Assembly: GCA_964582525.1 (NCBI GenBank)
Contig: CAZOSP010000005.1
Coordinates: 1-64,000, forward strand
Origin: BB31 sp964582525
Lineage (GTDB): Bacteria; Pseudomonadota; Gammaproteobacteria; Beggiatoales; Beggiatoaceae
Direction: 5' to 3'
DNA: 64,000 bases
Within the stretch, counting starts at the first letter, position 1. Each line of letters starts with the position of its first letter. Below, piece by piece: positions 57,362-64,000 of the stretch. The notes under the pieces are model-generated. The model was not told the origin of the DNA. It made no database searches and saw only the letters and a list, made by a program, of their open reading frames with translations. The position numbers and the translations under genes were made by a program.

Positions 57362-57618
57362 AGGTCTTTGAGGATGTGAACTGGGGTGATGAAAATTATT
57401 CGGTTTTAGACGTTTTTGGCAACGAAGCAGATTCCGTTTTTGTTCCGATGTCAGCCTCAATGGGGGGTTATATACTTGCCCAAGGCGGCGCCTTAGGATA
57501 TATGAATTTTCACTACCAGTGCTGGTCTCCCGACCAGCGGCTGCCGCTACGCTCATCGGGAGATTAGCGATCCCAAGGTTTATCTGTGCAACGAGAACCC
57601 TCTGCTCTCGTTTTCCAT
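57362..57618. other. Gene-free stretch with repeat ends
   Basis: No supported gene. The 15-mer TGGGGTGATGAAAAT (57382-57396) equals the end of the island IS. A hairpin phrase CTGGTCTCCCGACCAG with GGGAGATTAGC at about 57520-57566 matches the repeat after phoU. An open frame of 63 codons across it has no family features and is not called. Confidence 0.4.
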
Positions 57619-59658
57619 TTAGCGCGACTGAATGACGGGCGCACCTAAATGCGTGACATTTTGCAAACGCGCTCGCAGTACATCCCAATCGACTTGCTGA
57701 TTAAAACCTTTCACGTCAATCCGTGGTAGTCCGCCGCCTTTGACCAGATAATAAGCATTTTCAGTGTCTTGCACGCCGTGCATGAAACAGACTTTGTTGC
57801 GCAGGCGACAACCTAAACCGATCTGCGCATAAGAAAAAGATTCAAACAGGCTGAGTACACCACGCGACAAAGTATCAGCTACGCTACCGCCGCCGAGATT
57901 AGAAAGATTGCCGATGGCTTTTTGACTGATTTTGCCGCCGCCGCTGCCTTCCGGAGTGCCGACAAAGGCATCAAATCGTATCGGTTGCCAGTTGTATAAT
58001 TGCAAGTCTTTCACATAACCGGATAAGCGTCCGGAAATTTCGCCAAATTCAAAAAAGCGCGTTAGGGTTTGCAAATCTAAGCGTTTAATATCTATCGCAG
58101 CCTGCAAAATGGGTAACCTGCCAAGCGGGTCTTGTAGGGATAAGTGGTGAATAACAATGTCGCCATCAAACACCTGCAACAGCAAAGCGCCGGACATCTC
58201 TAGGCGTTGCTGTTTATAAGCAATATTGGGAATGATCGCGGCGAGTTGCCCGCCTAGCGTCGGAAAGCCCAGCGTTTTACTCAATGTTTCCATTGAAATA
58301 GGCTCAATACGTCCGCTTAAATGCAAATGCGGTTGCTCGCTGCTGAATTGATCAAGTTCTAATTCTGCTAAATGCAGCGCACCATCCAGTATCGGCAGAT
58401 GCAAGGGAGTCAGCAGTTTCGCGCTATCGCCTTGCAAGCGTAAATTGAGTTGCGCGGACGGAAAAGCGAAGGTGTTGCCGAATTGTATGCCGTCCCAAGT
58501 CAAATGGCTCGGACGGGCATGCAGACTGTGCCAATGCAGCGTACCAGAAAGCCCGCTGATGCTGCCTGTGTCTGTCAATACGCCCAGTTGCTGCGCATCT
58601 AGCTGTAGTTTGCCTACGCCATCCCGCCAGTCAAAGGCGAGACCCAATAAACCGCTTAATGTGAGATTTTTCCAGTTATTGTCTGCCAGCCAGGTGTGCA
58701 AATAGGCTTTTTGCAGAGCCGCAATGGAAAAAGCGGGGGCAATCTTAAGCTGCGCACTTTGCAGGCGCAAACCGTCTTGCAAAGACATCTCGGCGTTAGC
58801 GTCAAAACGCAGAATATCCGCATGTTGATAGCGCAGCTCATGAATATTCAGGCGTTGCTCTTGGGTGTCCCATTGCAAACGGGTGTGTAGTTGCGCGGTT
58901 TGTTGCACAGGGACATAGATCGGTTCCATGTAGAGTTCCCCGCTGTGTAGCTTGACTACGCCGTCTGCTTCCCAGTGTCGTACCTGTTGATTTGCCTGCA
59001 TCTGTAGATTGAGCTTAAGCTGTTCGCCCACTTGCGTGCCAGCAGCATGACTAAAGCCGACATTATCGCCACTGAGTTGAAGCTCGCAGCGCAGATGTTG
59101 GTCGTGTTTGAGGTTGATGTTTGCCTGCACGTTGCCACTGAAATTCCACGCTTTGGGCAGTGCTAACCAGTGGCTTAAATGCGTTTGCAACTTATCTAGG
59201 GGCAGTTGCGGGCTATGCAGTTTGGCTTGCCAGCTCAAACCGCTAGAGAAAAATTCTACCGCCAGCCGCGCACCACCGAAAGCCAAGCGTGGAATTTGTA
59301 GAGACATCTGCCCGCCATTTTTTTTGTAACTAAAAACAATATCTTGTGCATGATTGTCGAGTAGTTCAGGGATATAAAGCTGGGCATTTTGACAACCCAA
59401 ATGCGTGGCAGAATCTTGCAACTGAGCGCAATGCAGGCGCAGATTACGCAAAGGTTTTTGCAAACCGGGCATGGATACATGCCCGATATGGACGTGCAAA
59501 CTGAGTTGTTGTGCGTCTAGTAACCCCAGGTCTAGTGAGACATTGTGCAGGCGCGTATCACCCAAGCGCAATTGTTCTAATTGCAGGTTTAATCGATCAA
59601 TGGCGTAGGCATTAGGCAGCCAGCAGAGTAGTAACATACAAGTGCGTAACATGGGCAT
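57619..59658 (-). CDS. AsmA/YdbH-like large periplasmic protein
   Basis: A 679-aa protein from the ATG at 59658, where a signal peptide starts (PMLRTCMLLLCWLPNAYAID). A long, repetitive beta-rich body follows, of the type LSGRIEPISMETLSKTLG, GALLLQVFDGDIVIHHLSLQ and FFEFGEISGRLSGYVKDLQL. It ends with VCFMHGVQDTENAYYLVKGG and GLPRIDVKGFNQQVDW, as in AsmA-like/YdbH dicarboxylate-type proteins thought to bridge the envelope and move lipids. The exact family is uncertain. A reading frame extended to 59745 crosses a dispersed repeat and is unlikely. Confidence 0.65.
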   Translation of the reverse strand: MPMLRTCMLLLCWLPNAYAIDRLNLQLEQLRLGDTRLHNVSLDLGLLDAQQLSLHVHIGHVSMPGLQKPLRNLRLHCAQLQDSATHLGCQNAQLYIPELLDNHAQDIVFSYKKNGGQMSLQIPRLAFGGARLAVEFFSSGLSWQAKLHSPQLPLDKLQTHLSHWLALPKAWNFSGNVQANINLKHDQHLRCELQLSGDNVGFSHAAGTQVGEQLKLNLQMQANQQVRHWEADGVVKLHSGELYMEPIYVPVQQTAQLHTRLQWDTQEQRLNIHELRYQHADILRFDANAEMSLQDGLRLQSAQLKIAPAFSIAALQKAYLHTWLADNNWKNLTLSGLLGLAFDWRDGVGKLQLDAQQLGVLTDTGSISGLSGTLHWHSLHARPSHLTWDGIQFGNTFAFPSAQLNLRLQGDSAKLLTPLHLPILDGALHLAELELDQFSSEQPHLHLSGRIEPISMETLSKTLGFPTLGGQLAAIIPNIAYKQQRLEMSGALLLQVFDGDIVIHHLSLQDPLGRLPILQAAIDIKRLDLQTLTRFFEFGEISGRLSGYVKDLQLYNWQPIRFDAFVGTPEGSGGGKISQKAIGNLSNLGGGSVADTLSRGVLSLFESFSYAQIGLGCRLRNKVCFMHGVQDTENAYYLVKGGGLPRIDVKGFNQQVDWDVLRARLQNVTHLGAPVIQSR

Positions 59659-59683
59659 TATTCTGTGTTCAGTTTTGGGTAGT

Positions 59684-59705
59684 ACCCTAGGAGGCTGTCC
59701 GAAAA
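59684..59705. repeat. ACCCTAGGAGGCTGTC repeat, second copy
   Basis: ACCCTAGGAGGCTGTC followed by CGAAAA; the first copy at 25061 has TGAGAA. Both lie at gene borders. It may be the end of a small mobile element. Confidence 0.55.
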
Positions 59706-59801
59706 CTCGATTTTTGGCAAAAATGTCACCGTGCAAAGCGTACATTGGACTGGCTTGGCAACCTGATCACCAGTCGCATCAACACCAGGGAAAAATAAAA
59801 A

Positions 59802-59830
59802 ATGACAGGTCTTCAAGATTTGTCAGATTT
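59802..59830. repeat. Repeat half-copy that supplies a stop codon
   Basis: TGACAGGTCTTCAAGATTTGTCAGATTT is the inner part of the main palindrome with two changes. On the minus strand its first half codes the last residues LKSDKS and the TGA stop of the lytic transglycosylase, so the insertion or spread of the element fixed that gene's C-terminus. Confidence 0.75.
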
Positions 59831-61048
59831 AAGCGCGTTGTTTGCCTGAAAGTCTATCGCATCGGTTATGTGCGACTGCTCTTGAGTTTGCTCAATTTCA
59901 CCCATCATTTTGACCACATTGCGCACGTAATGCCGCGTTTCGCGGATGTCTTGGCAGCGTCCTTGTAATACAGTGCCGGGACCGGCGTTGTAGGCGCAGA
60001 GGGCGGCTTCAACGCTTCTGTAGTTTTTCAGTTGCTTGGCGAGATAACGCGCACCGCAGGAGAGATTTTTGCGCGGGTTATGCAGATCAGTTTTATCCAG
60101 ATTGCATTCCATTTTGGCGGTGGCAGGCATGATTTGCGCTAAACCCACCGCGCCCTTGTGCGACACTATGGAGGCACGCCAATTGGATTCTTGTTGCACC
60201 AGCGCACGGAATAAGGCGGGATCAAGCCCGTGTAAATGGGCTTGTATCGCCGCAAGTTGTTCAAACGCGGCTTTGGCTTTGGCGCGGGCGGTTTTTTCTT
60301 TGCTTGCTTCAGCGTAGGGTACGGAGAGGGCGTAGAGTTCAATCGGATAGACCATCAGGGCTTTGCAAGCTGTGCCCGTCACCGCATCTGTACCGGGTTG
60401 AGTGTCGCGTTCATGCACCACTTCAGTAAGCTTTTTGCCGTGTTTATTGGCAATTTTATCGGCTTTACTGAGCAGTTTTGCCAATATTTCCGGCTGAGCG
60501 GGTTCTTTGCCTGAGGTGAACAGAGTATCAACTAAACCTTTTTTAATCCGTGCAACTTCTTGTTCTAAGATATTGGCGTTGTAACTACAGACGCGTCCGA
60601 TTTCAATGGCTGTAAAGCGTTGGCGGTGTTCCGCACTGACGTGGGAAGCCGTGAGTTCTATGCAGGGGGTGAGCAAGCCTTCACTGATTCGCTTGGCTTC
60701 GCTGTAATCAACGATATGCAGCAGGGCTGTGTAAAAATCTTCCATGCTCAGAATATTGGATTCAAATTGCGCCAGTTCACTCTTGAGCAGGTCTTGCAAA
60801 GCTTTGGTTTGAGCTTTGATAGTAAGGTCTGCAAAGAGTTCCTCACTATTCGCATAGAGGTGAAGTTTTTCGCTAATGGTTTCGCAGTAGCGGATGTCTT
60901 GCGGGGTGCTGCTGGGTGCTGCTACGGGAATATGGGCGGTTTCAGGAGGCGTTTCTGCATGAAGCAGAGTTGTCCACAGTGCGAGGCTGGCGAGTAACCA
61001 TAGACGCGGTTTGATGTCGGTTAAAGGGGGGGGTAGGGGTGTTTTCAT
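59813..61048 (-). CDS. Lytic transglycosylase (SLT family)
   Basis: A 411-aa protein with a signal peptide (LWLLASLALWTTLLHA). It has a helical N-terminal 230 residues and a C-terminal SLT domain (about 285-390). The catalytic Glu is in FRALVQQESNWRASIVS, followed by GAVGLAQIMPATAKME, NLSCGARYLAKQLKNY and ALCAYNAGPGTVLQG. It cleaves peptidoglycan in the periplasm. The last residues come from a palindromic repeat. The gene is monocistronic and divergent from the thioredoxin gene. Confidence 0.9.
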   Translation of the reverse strand: MKTPLPPPLTDIKPRLWLLASLALWTTLLHAETPPETAHIPVAAPSSTPQDIRYCETISEKLHLYANSEELFADLTIKAQTKALQDLLKSELAQFESNILSMEDFYTALLHIVDYSEAKRISEGLLTPCIELTASHVSAEHRQRFTAIEIGRVCSYNANILEQEVARIKKGLVDTLFTSGKEPAQPEILAKLLSKADKIANKHGKKLTEVVHERDTQPGTDAVTGTACKALMVYPIELYALSVPYAEASKEKTARAKAKAAFEQLAAIQAHLHGLDPALFRALVQQESNWRASIVSHKGAVGLAQIMPATAKMECNLDKTDLHNPRKNLSCGARYLAKQLKNYRSVEAALCAYNAGPGTVLQGRCQDIRETRHYVRNVVKMMGEIEQTQEQSHITDAIDFQANNALKSDKS

Positions 61049-61268
61049 CTGTTACGTACCTTATTTCTAAAGTTATGTCTTAACCTATAGAATTCCTTTC
61101 TACTTGTTGATTTATGAGGCATAACACGGGAATACATCTGGGCGCGGGTGTCCTTACGCACTCTATATAAGCATATTATAATATTTTAATCATAAAATAC
61201 CAAGCTCTTGATTTTTTCTCTTTTATCCCGAATACAAAAATCATTTTGTAAAACGAAGGAAAACACTC
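61049..61268. promoter_or_regulatory. Divergent intergenic region, transglycosylase/CnoX
   Basis: An AT-rich stretch with overlapping -10-like blocks (TATATAAG, TATTATAATATT, about 61164-61184) should hold promoters for the two divergent genes. AACGAAGGAAAACACTC serves as the ribosome-binding region for the ATG at 61269. Confidence 0.4.
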
Positions 61269-62129
61269 ATGTCTGAACACGCTTTTGTAGTGACAGTGAG
61301 CAGCGAAAATTTCGCTCAGGAAGTCTTAGAAAAATCGCAACAAGTGCCGGTATTAGTCGATTTTTGGGCGGCTTGGTGCGCTCCTTGCCAAATGTTGATG
61401 CCCGTTTTAAGCCAGTTGGCTGAGGAGTATGGCGGCAAATTTATTCTGGCTAAGATTAATTCTGACGAACAGCAGGAATTAGCCGCTCGTTATGCGGTGC
61501 GCAGTTTGCCGACTCTTAAGCTATTTCGTCATGGCGCGGTGGTTAATGAGGTGATGGGCGCACAGCCTGAGCCTGTGTTGCGACAATTGCTTGATCCTTA
61601 TATCGAGCGCGAGGGCGATCAGTTGCGCGCTCAGGCTTTAGCCGCGAGTGCGGCGGGCGAACATGAGCAGGCGATAGCATTAATGCGGCAACTCCAGCAG
61701 CTTGATGCGAATTATCCGCATTTTGCTGAGACCTATGCCGAGGTCTTACTGCACGCGGGAGAATATGCGGAAGCGGAAGTTATTTTGAAAAGTCTGCCGG
61801 CTAATGTGCAGGCACAGCCTGAGATTCAGCAGGCTTTAGCCCGTTTGAGTTTTGCCAAAGTGCTTGAAGACGCGCCCGATGCGGCGACTTTGGCGGCGGC
61901 TGTGGCGGCAGATGCAGAAGATTTGCGGGCCCGTTATCAGCTCAGTGCGCAGCAAGTGCTACAAGGCGATTATGCCGCCGCGCTGGAAAATTTATGGTTT
62001 ATTATGCGCCGTGACCGTAGCTTTAACGAAGATGCCGGGCGTAAAGGTTTGTTGGCAGTGTTTGAATTGTTGGGCAATGATCCCTTAGTTGCGGGTTATC
62101 GCAGTAAAATGTCTTCTTTGCTATACTAG
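61269..62129 (+). CDS. cnoX: Thioredoxin-TPR chaperone, CnoX/YbbN-like
   Basis: A 286-aa protein, the same size as E. coli CnoX. The thioredoxin domain (about residues 1-110) has the active site AAWCAPCQMLMPVLSQL and the cis-Pro region VRSLPTLKLFRHGAVV. The TPR part (about 115-286) contains EHEQAIALMRQLQQLDANYP and ALENLWFIMRRDRSFNEDAG. CnoX protects proteins from oxidation by HOCl and hands clients to GroEL. Unlike E. coli CnoX, both active-site Cys of CAPC are present, so it may also be a thiol oxidoreductase. The rhodanese gene follows at 37 bp. Confidence 0.9.
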   Translation: MSEHAFVVTVSSENFAQEVLEKSQQVPVLVDFWAAWCAPCQMLMPVLSQLAEEYGGKFILAKINSDEQQELAARYAVRSLPTLKLFRHGAVVNEVMGAQPEPVLRQLLDPYIEREGDQLRAQALAASAAGEHEQAIALMRQLQQLDANYPHFAETYAEVLLHAGEYAEAEVILKSLPANVQAQPEIQQALARLSFAKVLEDAPDAATLAAAVAADAEDLRARYQLSAQQVLQGDYAAALENLWFIMRRDRSFNEDAGRKGLLAVFELLGNDPLVAGYRSKMSSLLY

Positions 62130-62166
62130 GGCACTTTGCCTTTTCACTTCTCTTAGGTTATTTAAC

Positions 62167-62505
62167 ATGTTTGTCAAAGAACTCGACGCCTCTGAATTAG
62201 CTGCTTTAATTGATGAGCAAGCGGATTTTGCCTTAATTGATGTGCGCACACCTGCCGAAATTGCTGCCGGCATTATTCCAAAAACGCAGGCAATGCCTCT
62301 CACCACGCTGCCCATGCGCATGATGGACGTTCCTAAAGATAAGCAAGTGGTATTTTATTGCCGTACCGGTGCGCGTTCCGCGCAAGCCTGCATGTTTTTA
62401 GCCCAACAAGGCTTCGATAATGTGTATAACTTGCGCGGCGGTATTGTGACCTGGGCAAGAAATGGTCTGCCGATTGAATCCGGACAGCATTTACTTCAAG
62501 GCTGA
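62167..62505 (+). CDS. Rhodanese-like sulfurtransferase
   Basis: A 112-aa single-domain rhodanese. FALIDVRTPAEIAAGIIPKT opens the domain, the active Cys is in FYCRTGARSAQACMFLAQQG, and LRGGIVTWARNGLPIE closes it. It has no signal peptide, so it works on sulfane sulfur in the cytoplasm (GlpE-like). The ATG at 62167 follows a weak site. The gene pairs with cnoX on the same strand and overlaps the convergent Cys-cluster gene by 10 bp at its 3' end. Confidence 0.9.
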   Translation: MFVKELDASELAALIDEQADFALIDVRTPAEIAAGIIPKTQAMPLTTLPMRMMDVPKDKQVVFYCRTGARSAQACMFLAQQGFDNVYNLRGGIVTWARNGLPIESGQHLLQG

Positions 62506-62771
62506 GTGGCTTGTTCTAATTCGGCTAATAGCCTGATGGCTTCTGCTGAAGTGTGACCACAGTGTTCAAGCAAAGCGGAGAAATTTCGACAGCAGGCAGG
62601 ATAATCGGCTTGTCCCCATAAGCGACATAAAGCCTGCGGGTTGAGGTGGCGGCAGGTCTCTCCCGCCGCTTTGCCGTTGGGATGTGCGGGCAACGGCGAG
62701 CTAATAGAAATCACCAGACAGCAAGCCGCACACCCCGGGCGACATTGAAACGCTGCTGAGACATTATTCAT
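62496..62771 (-). CDS. Small Cys-cluster protein (YkgJ-like)
   Basis: A 91-aa protein with FQCRPGCAACCLVISIS near the N-terminus, then GETCRHLNPQALCRLWG and YPACCRNFSALLEHCG. The Cys spacing is that of the YkgJ/CxxCxxCC (UPF0153) family of putative zinc- or iron-cluster proteins. The function is unknown. Its first 8 bp overlap the end of the HD-GYP gene, so they are co-transcribed and probably coupled. Confidence 0.8.
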   Translation of the reverse strand: MNNVSAAFQCRPGCAACCLVISISSPLPAHPNGKAAGETCRHLNPQALCRLWGQADYPACCRNFSALLEHCGHTSAEAIRLLAELEQATQP

Positions 62772-63849
62772 CGTCCGCGTATTGCCGCTGAATCTCTAGC
62801 ATGTCATCTAAGTGTTCGAAAAATAAGTTAATAAGCTTAGGATCAAACAAGCTGCCGGCGTTGTCTTTTAAGTAATCTAACACTTCTTGCAAGATCCACG
62901 GCTCTTTGTACGGGCGGCGCGACAGCAAGGCATCGAACACGTCACAAATAGTCACAATGCGACTGATTAAGGGAATTTCCTCGCCTTTTAAGCCATCGGG
63001 ATAGCCGCTACCATCCCAACGCTCGTGGTGTGTGCGGGCAATCAGGGCAGCCATTTTGAGTAACTCAGAATTATTGCCGGACAGAATTTCTTCGCCAATC
63101 GCCGCGTGGGTTTGCATGATCTGCCATTCCTCTGCGTTTAATTTGCCCGGTTTCAGCAAAATGTTATCGGGAATACCGATTTTTCCTACATCGTGCATCG
63201 GGCTGGCATTCAAAAGCATTTCGCAACTCGCCTCATCCATACCTGCCGCTTTGCCTAAACGGACGGAACATTTGCTCATGCGAATCACATGGCGACCGGT
63301 TTCGTTATCGCGGTATTCTGCCGCACGCCCCAGACTGCGAATAACCTGCAAGCGGATGTCTTCTAATTCTTGAGTACGTTCTTTAACGCGCTGTTCAAGT
63401 AAAGCGTTTTGTTCATCTAACTGTTCGCGCAAATGTTTTAAGGTAAGATGGGTATTGACTCGCGCCAGCACTTCTTCATGCTGAAAGGGTTTGGTGATGT
63501 AATCCACGCCGCCCGCTTCAAACCCTGCGATCTTGTCAAAAGTATCGCTTAAGGCACTCATAAAAATAACCGGAATATTGTGCGTGTTAGGATTTTGTTT
63601 TAAGCGACGACACGTCTCGAAGCCATCAATTTTTGGCATCATTACATCCATCAAAATCAAATCGGGCTTGGCGTATTCTATTTGTTGTAAAGCGTCTTCG
63701 CCGTCTTGAGCAATCCGTACCTTAAAATTAAAGTTTTGCAGATACGAGACTAACACTTTGAGATTGGTCGGAATATCATCAACCAGCAATAAGGTGTGTA
63801 AATGCCCAATAGAAGAAAATGAAGAATCTGCATGAGTCGTTGTATTCAT
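62764..63849 (-). CDS. Response regulator with HD-GYP phosphodiesterase domain
   Basis: A 361-aa protein from the ATG at 63849. The receiver (about residues 18-135) has LLLVDDIPTNLKVLVSYLQN, the Asp in LILMDVMMPKIDGFETC, and KPFQHEEVLARVNTHLTLKH. A coiled coil leads to the HD-GYP domain (about 170-345) with ETGRHVIRMSKCSVRLG, the HD pair in MHDVGKIGIPDNILLKPG, and RTHHERWDGSGYPDGLKGEE. It should degrade cyclic di-GMP under phosphorylation. Its receiver is close in style to that of the kinase at 10005-11519. Confidence 0.92.
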   Translation of the reverse strand: MNTTTHADSSFSSIGHLHTLLLVDDIPTNLKVLVSYLQNFNFKVRIAQDGEDALQQIEYAKPDLILMDVMMPKIDGFETCRRLKQNPNTHNIPVIFMSALSDTFDKIAGFEAGGVDYITKPFQHEEVLARVNTHLTLKHLREQLDEQNALLEQRVKERTQELEDIRLQVIRSLGRAAEYRDNETGRHVIRMSKCSVRLGKAAGMDEASCEMLLNASPMHDVGKIGIPDNILLKPGKLNAEEWQIMQTHAAIGEEILSGNNSELLKMAALIARTHHERWDGSGYPDGLKGEEIPLISRIVTICDVFDALLSRRPYKEPWILQEVLDYLKDNAGSLFDPKLINLFFEHLDDMLEIQRQYADDE

Positions 63850-63923
63850 AGTATGTATAACAGCCTGAAAATGGAACCGGGGAGATAGTTTAACGGGATA
63901 ACACCCTAAAGCAAACAAGCTTA

Positions 63924-64000
63924 TCAGCGATTCGACACATTCATCTTTGCCCGTGCCGCTTCAAGCTCCAATGTTTGGCGACTGGGACCATAGCGTCGCT
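63924..64000 (-). CDS. C-terminal end of a gene cut by the window edge
   Basis: An open minus-strand frame from the edge ends ... RRYGPSRQTLELEAARAKMN then VSNR and a TGA (63924-63926). The bias and the lack of stops suggest real coding, but 25 codons are too few to name it. Confidence 0.4.
   Translation of the reverse strand, partial: RRYGPSRQTLELEAARAKMNVSNR

Noticed and set aside
57376..57567. 63-codon plus-strand frame after the TerD region
   Set aside because: It starts inside a repeat end and ends in another repeat; no domain features.
1..64000. tRNA or rRNA genes
   Set aside because: No cloverleaf with a T-arm GGTTCGAATCC-type core or rRNA-like stretch was noticed in the intergenic regions; a tRNAscan run would settle it.

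Overview
The window looks like chromosomal DNA of a gammaproteobacterium. FtsB, poly(A) polymerase I, exonuclease I, RNase PH, a three-subunit cytochrome bc1 complex, a Pho-controlled pst-phoU operon and exosortase H all fit that class. The DsrE-like protein, the V-type ATPase subunit, the CHAT protein and above all the many dispersed palindromic repeats remind me of the filamentous sulfur oxidisers (Thiotrichales, Beggiatoa relatives). That finer placement is inference from memory of such genomes, not from a search. No rRNA, tRNA or CRISPR array was seen. There is one 100-N scaffold gap (42895-42994).

Layout. 0-6.4 kb: edge remnant of an AAA-ATPase/nuclease-like gene, then DsrE-like, ftsB, pcnB, a DUF423 membrane protein and exosortase H rightward, facing a DUF945 gene coupled to a HypF that stops before its carbamoyltransferase domain. 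6.4-11.5 kb: a leftward three-gene signalling operon (receiver-histidine kinase, hybrid kinase, receiver-class III nucleotide cyclase). 11.5-13 kb: two unrecognised membrane proteins. 13-18.9 kb: Pho box, pstS, pstC, pstA, pstB, phoU. 19-25 kb: pabB, then a compact pilus-like cluster (a pilin-like protein without a prepilin signal, a PilC-like platform protein, three pilins), thiS and a DUF815 ATPase. 25-34.8 kb: orphan V-ATPase subunit D, bioB with a peroxiredoxin, an XrtH-associated-type membrane protein, a chemoreceptor paired with a substrate-binding protein, an OmpA-domain coiled-coil protein and sbcB.

34.9-50.6 kb is an accessory island. It is bracketed by a 262-bp direct duplication (259/262 identical) of an IS remnant, with further MITE-like elements at both sides. 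On the minus strand it carries a two-gene operon of P-loop NTPases, one with an HTH-like N-terminus and one with a polytopic membrane N-terminus. Diverging from it is a run of about 14 same-strand small genes: two Ala/Gly-rich hydrophobic peptides, a secreted Cys-containing protein, several small membrane proteins (three with a related C-terminal tail), an AAA+ ATPase, a possible YbjN-like protein, a secreted protein and a secreted TPR-CHAT caspase-like protein. None matches a system I can name. It is the best candidate for an undescribed membrane-associated or stress/defence system.

50.6-64 kb returns to housekeeping: an RMF-motif protein, gltX, rph, petABC, a TerD-family protein, an AsmA-like protein, a lytic transglycosylase, CnoX-like thioredoxin, rhodanese, a small Cys-cluster protein and an HD-GYP response regulator.

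A palindromic repeat family (about 15-17-bp arms around AACCTGACAGGTCTT, framed by CGTTCAC/GTGAACG outer arms) recurs in intergenic regions throughout, and at two loci it abuts or supplies a gene's stop codon.
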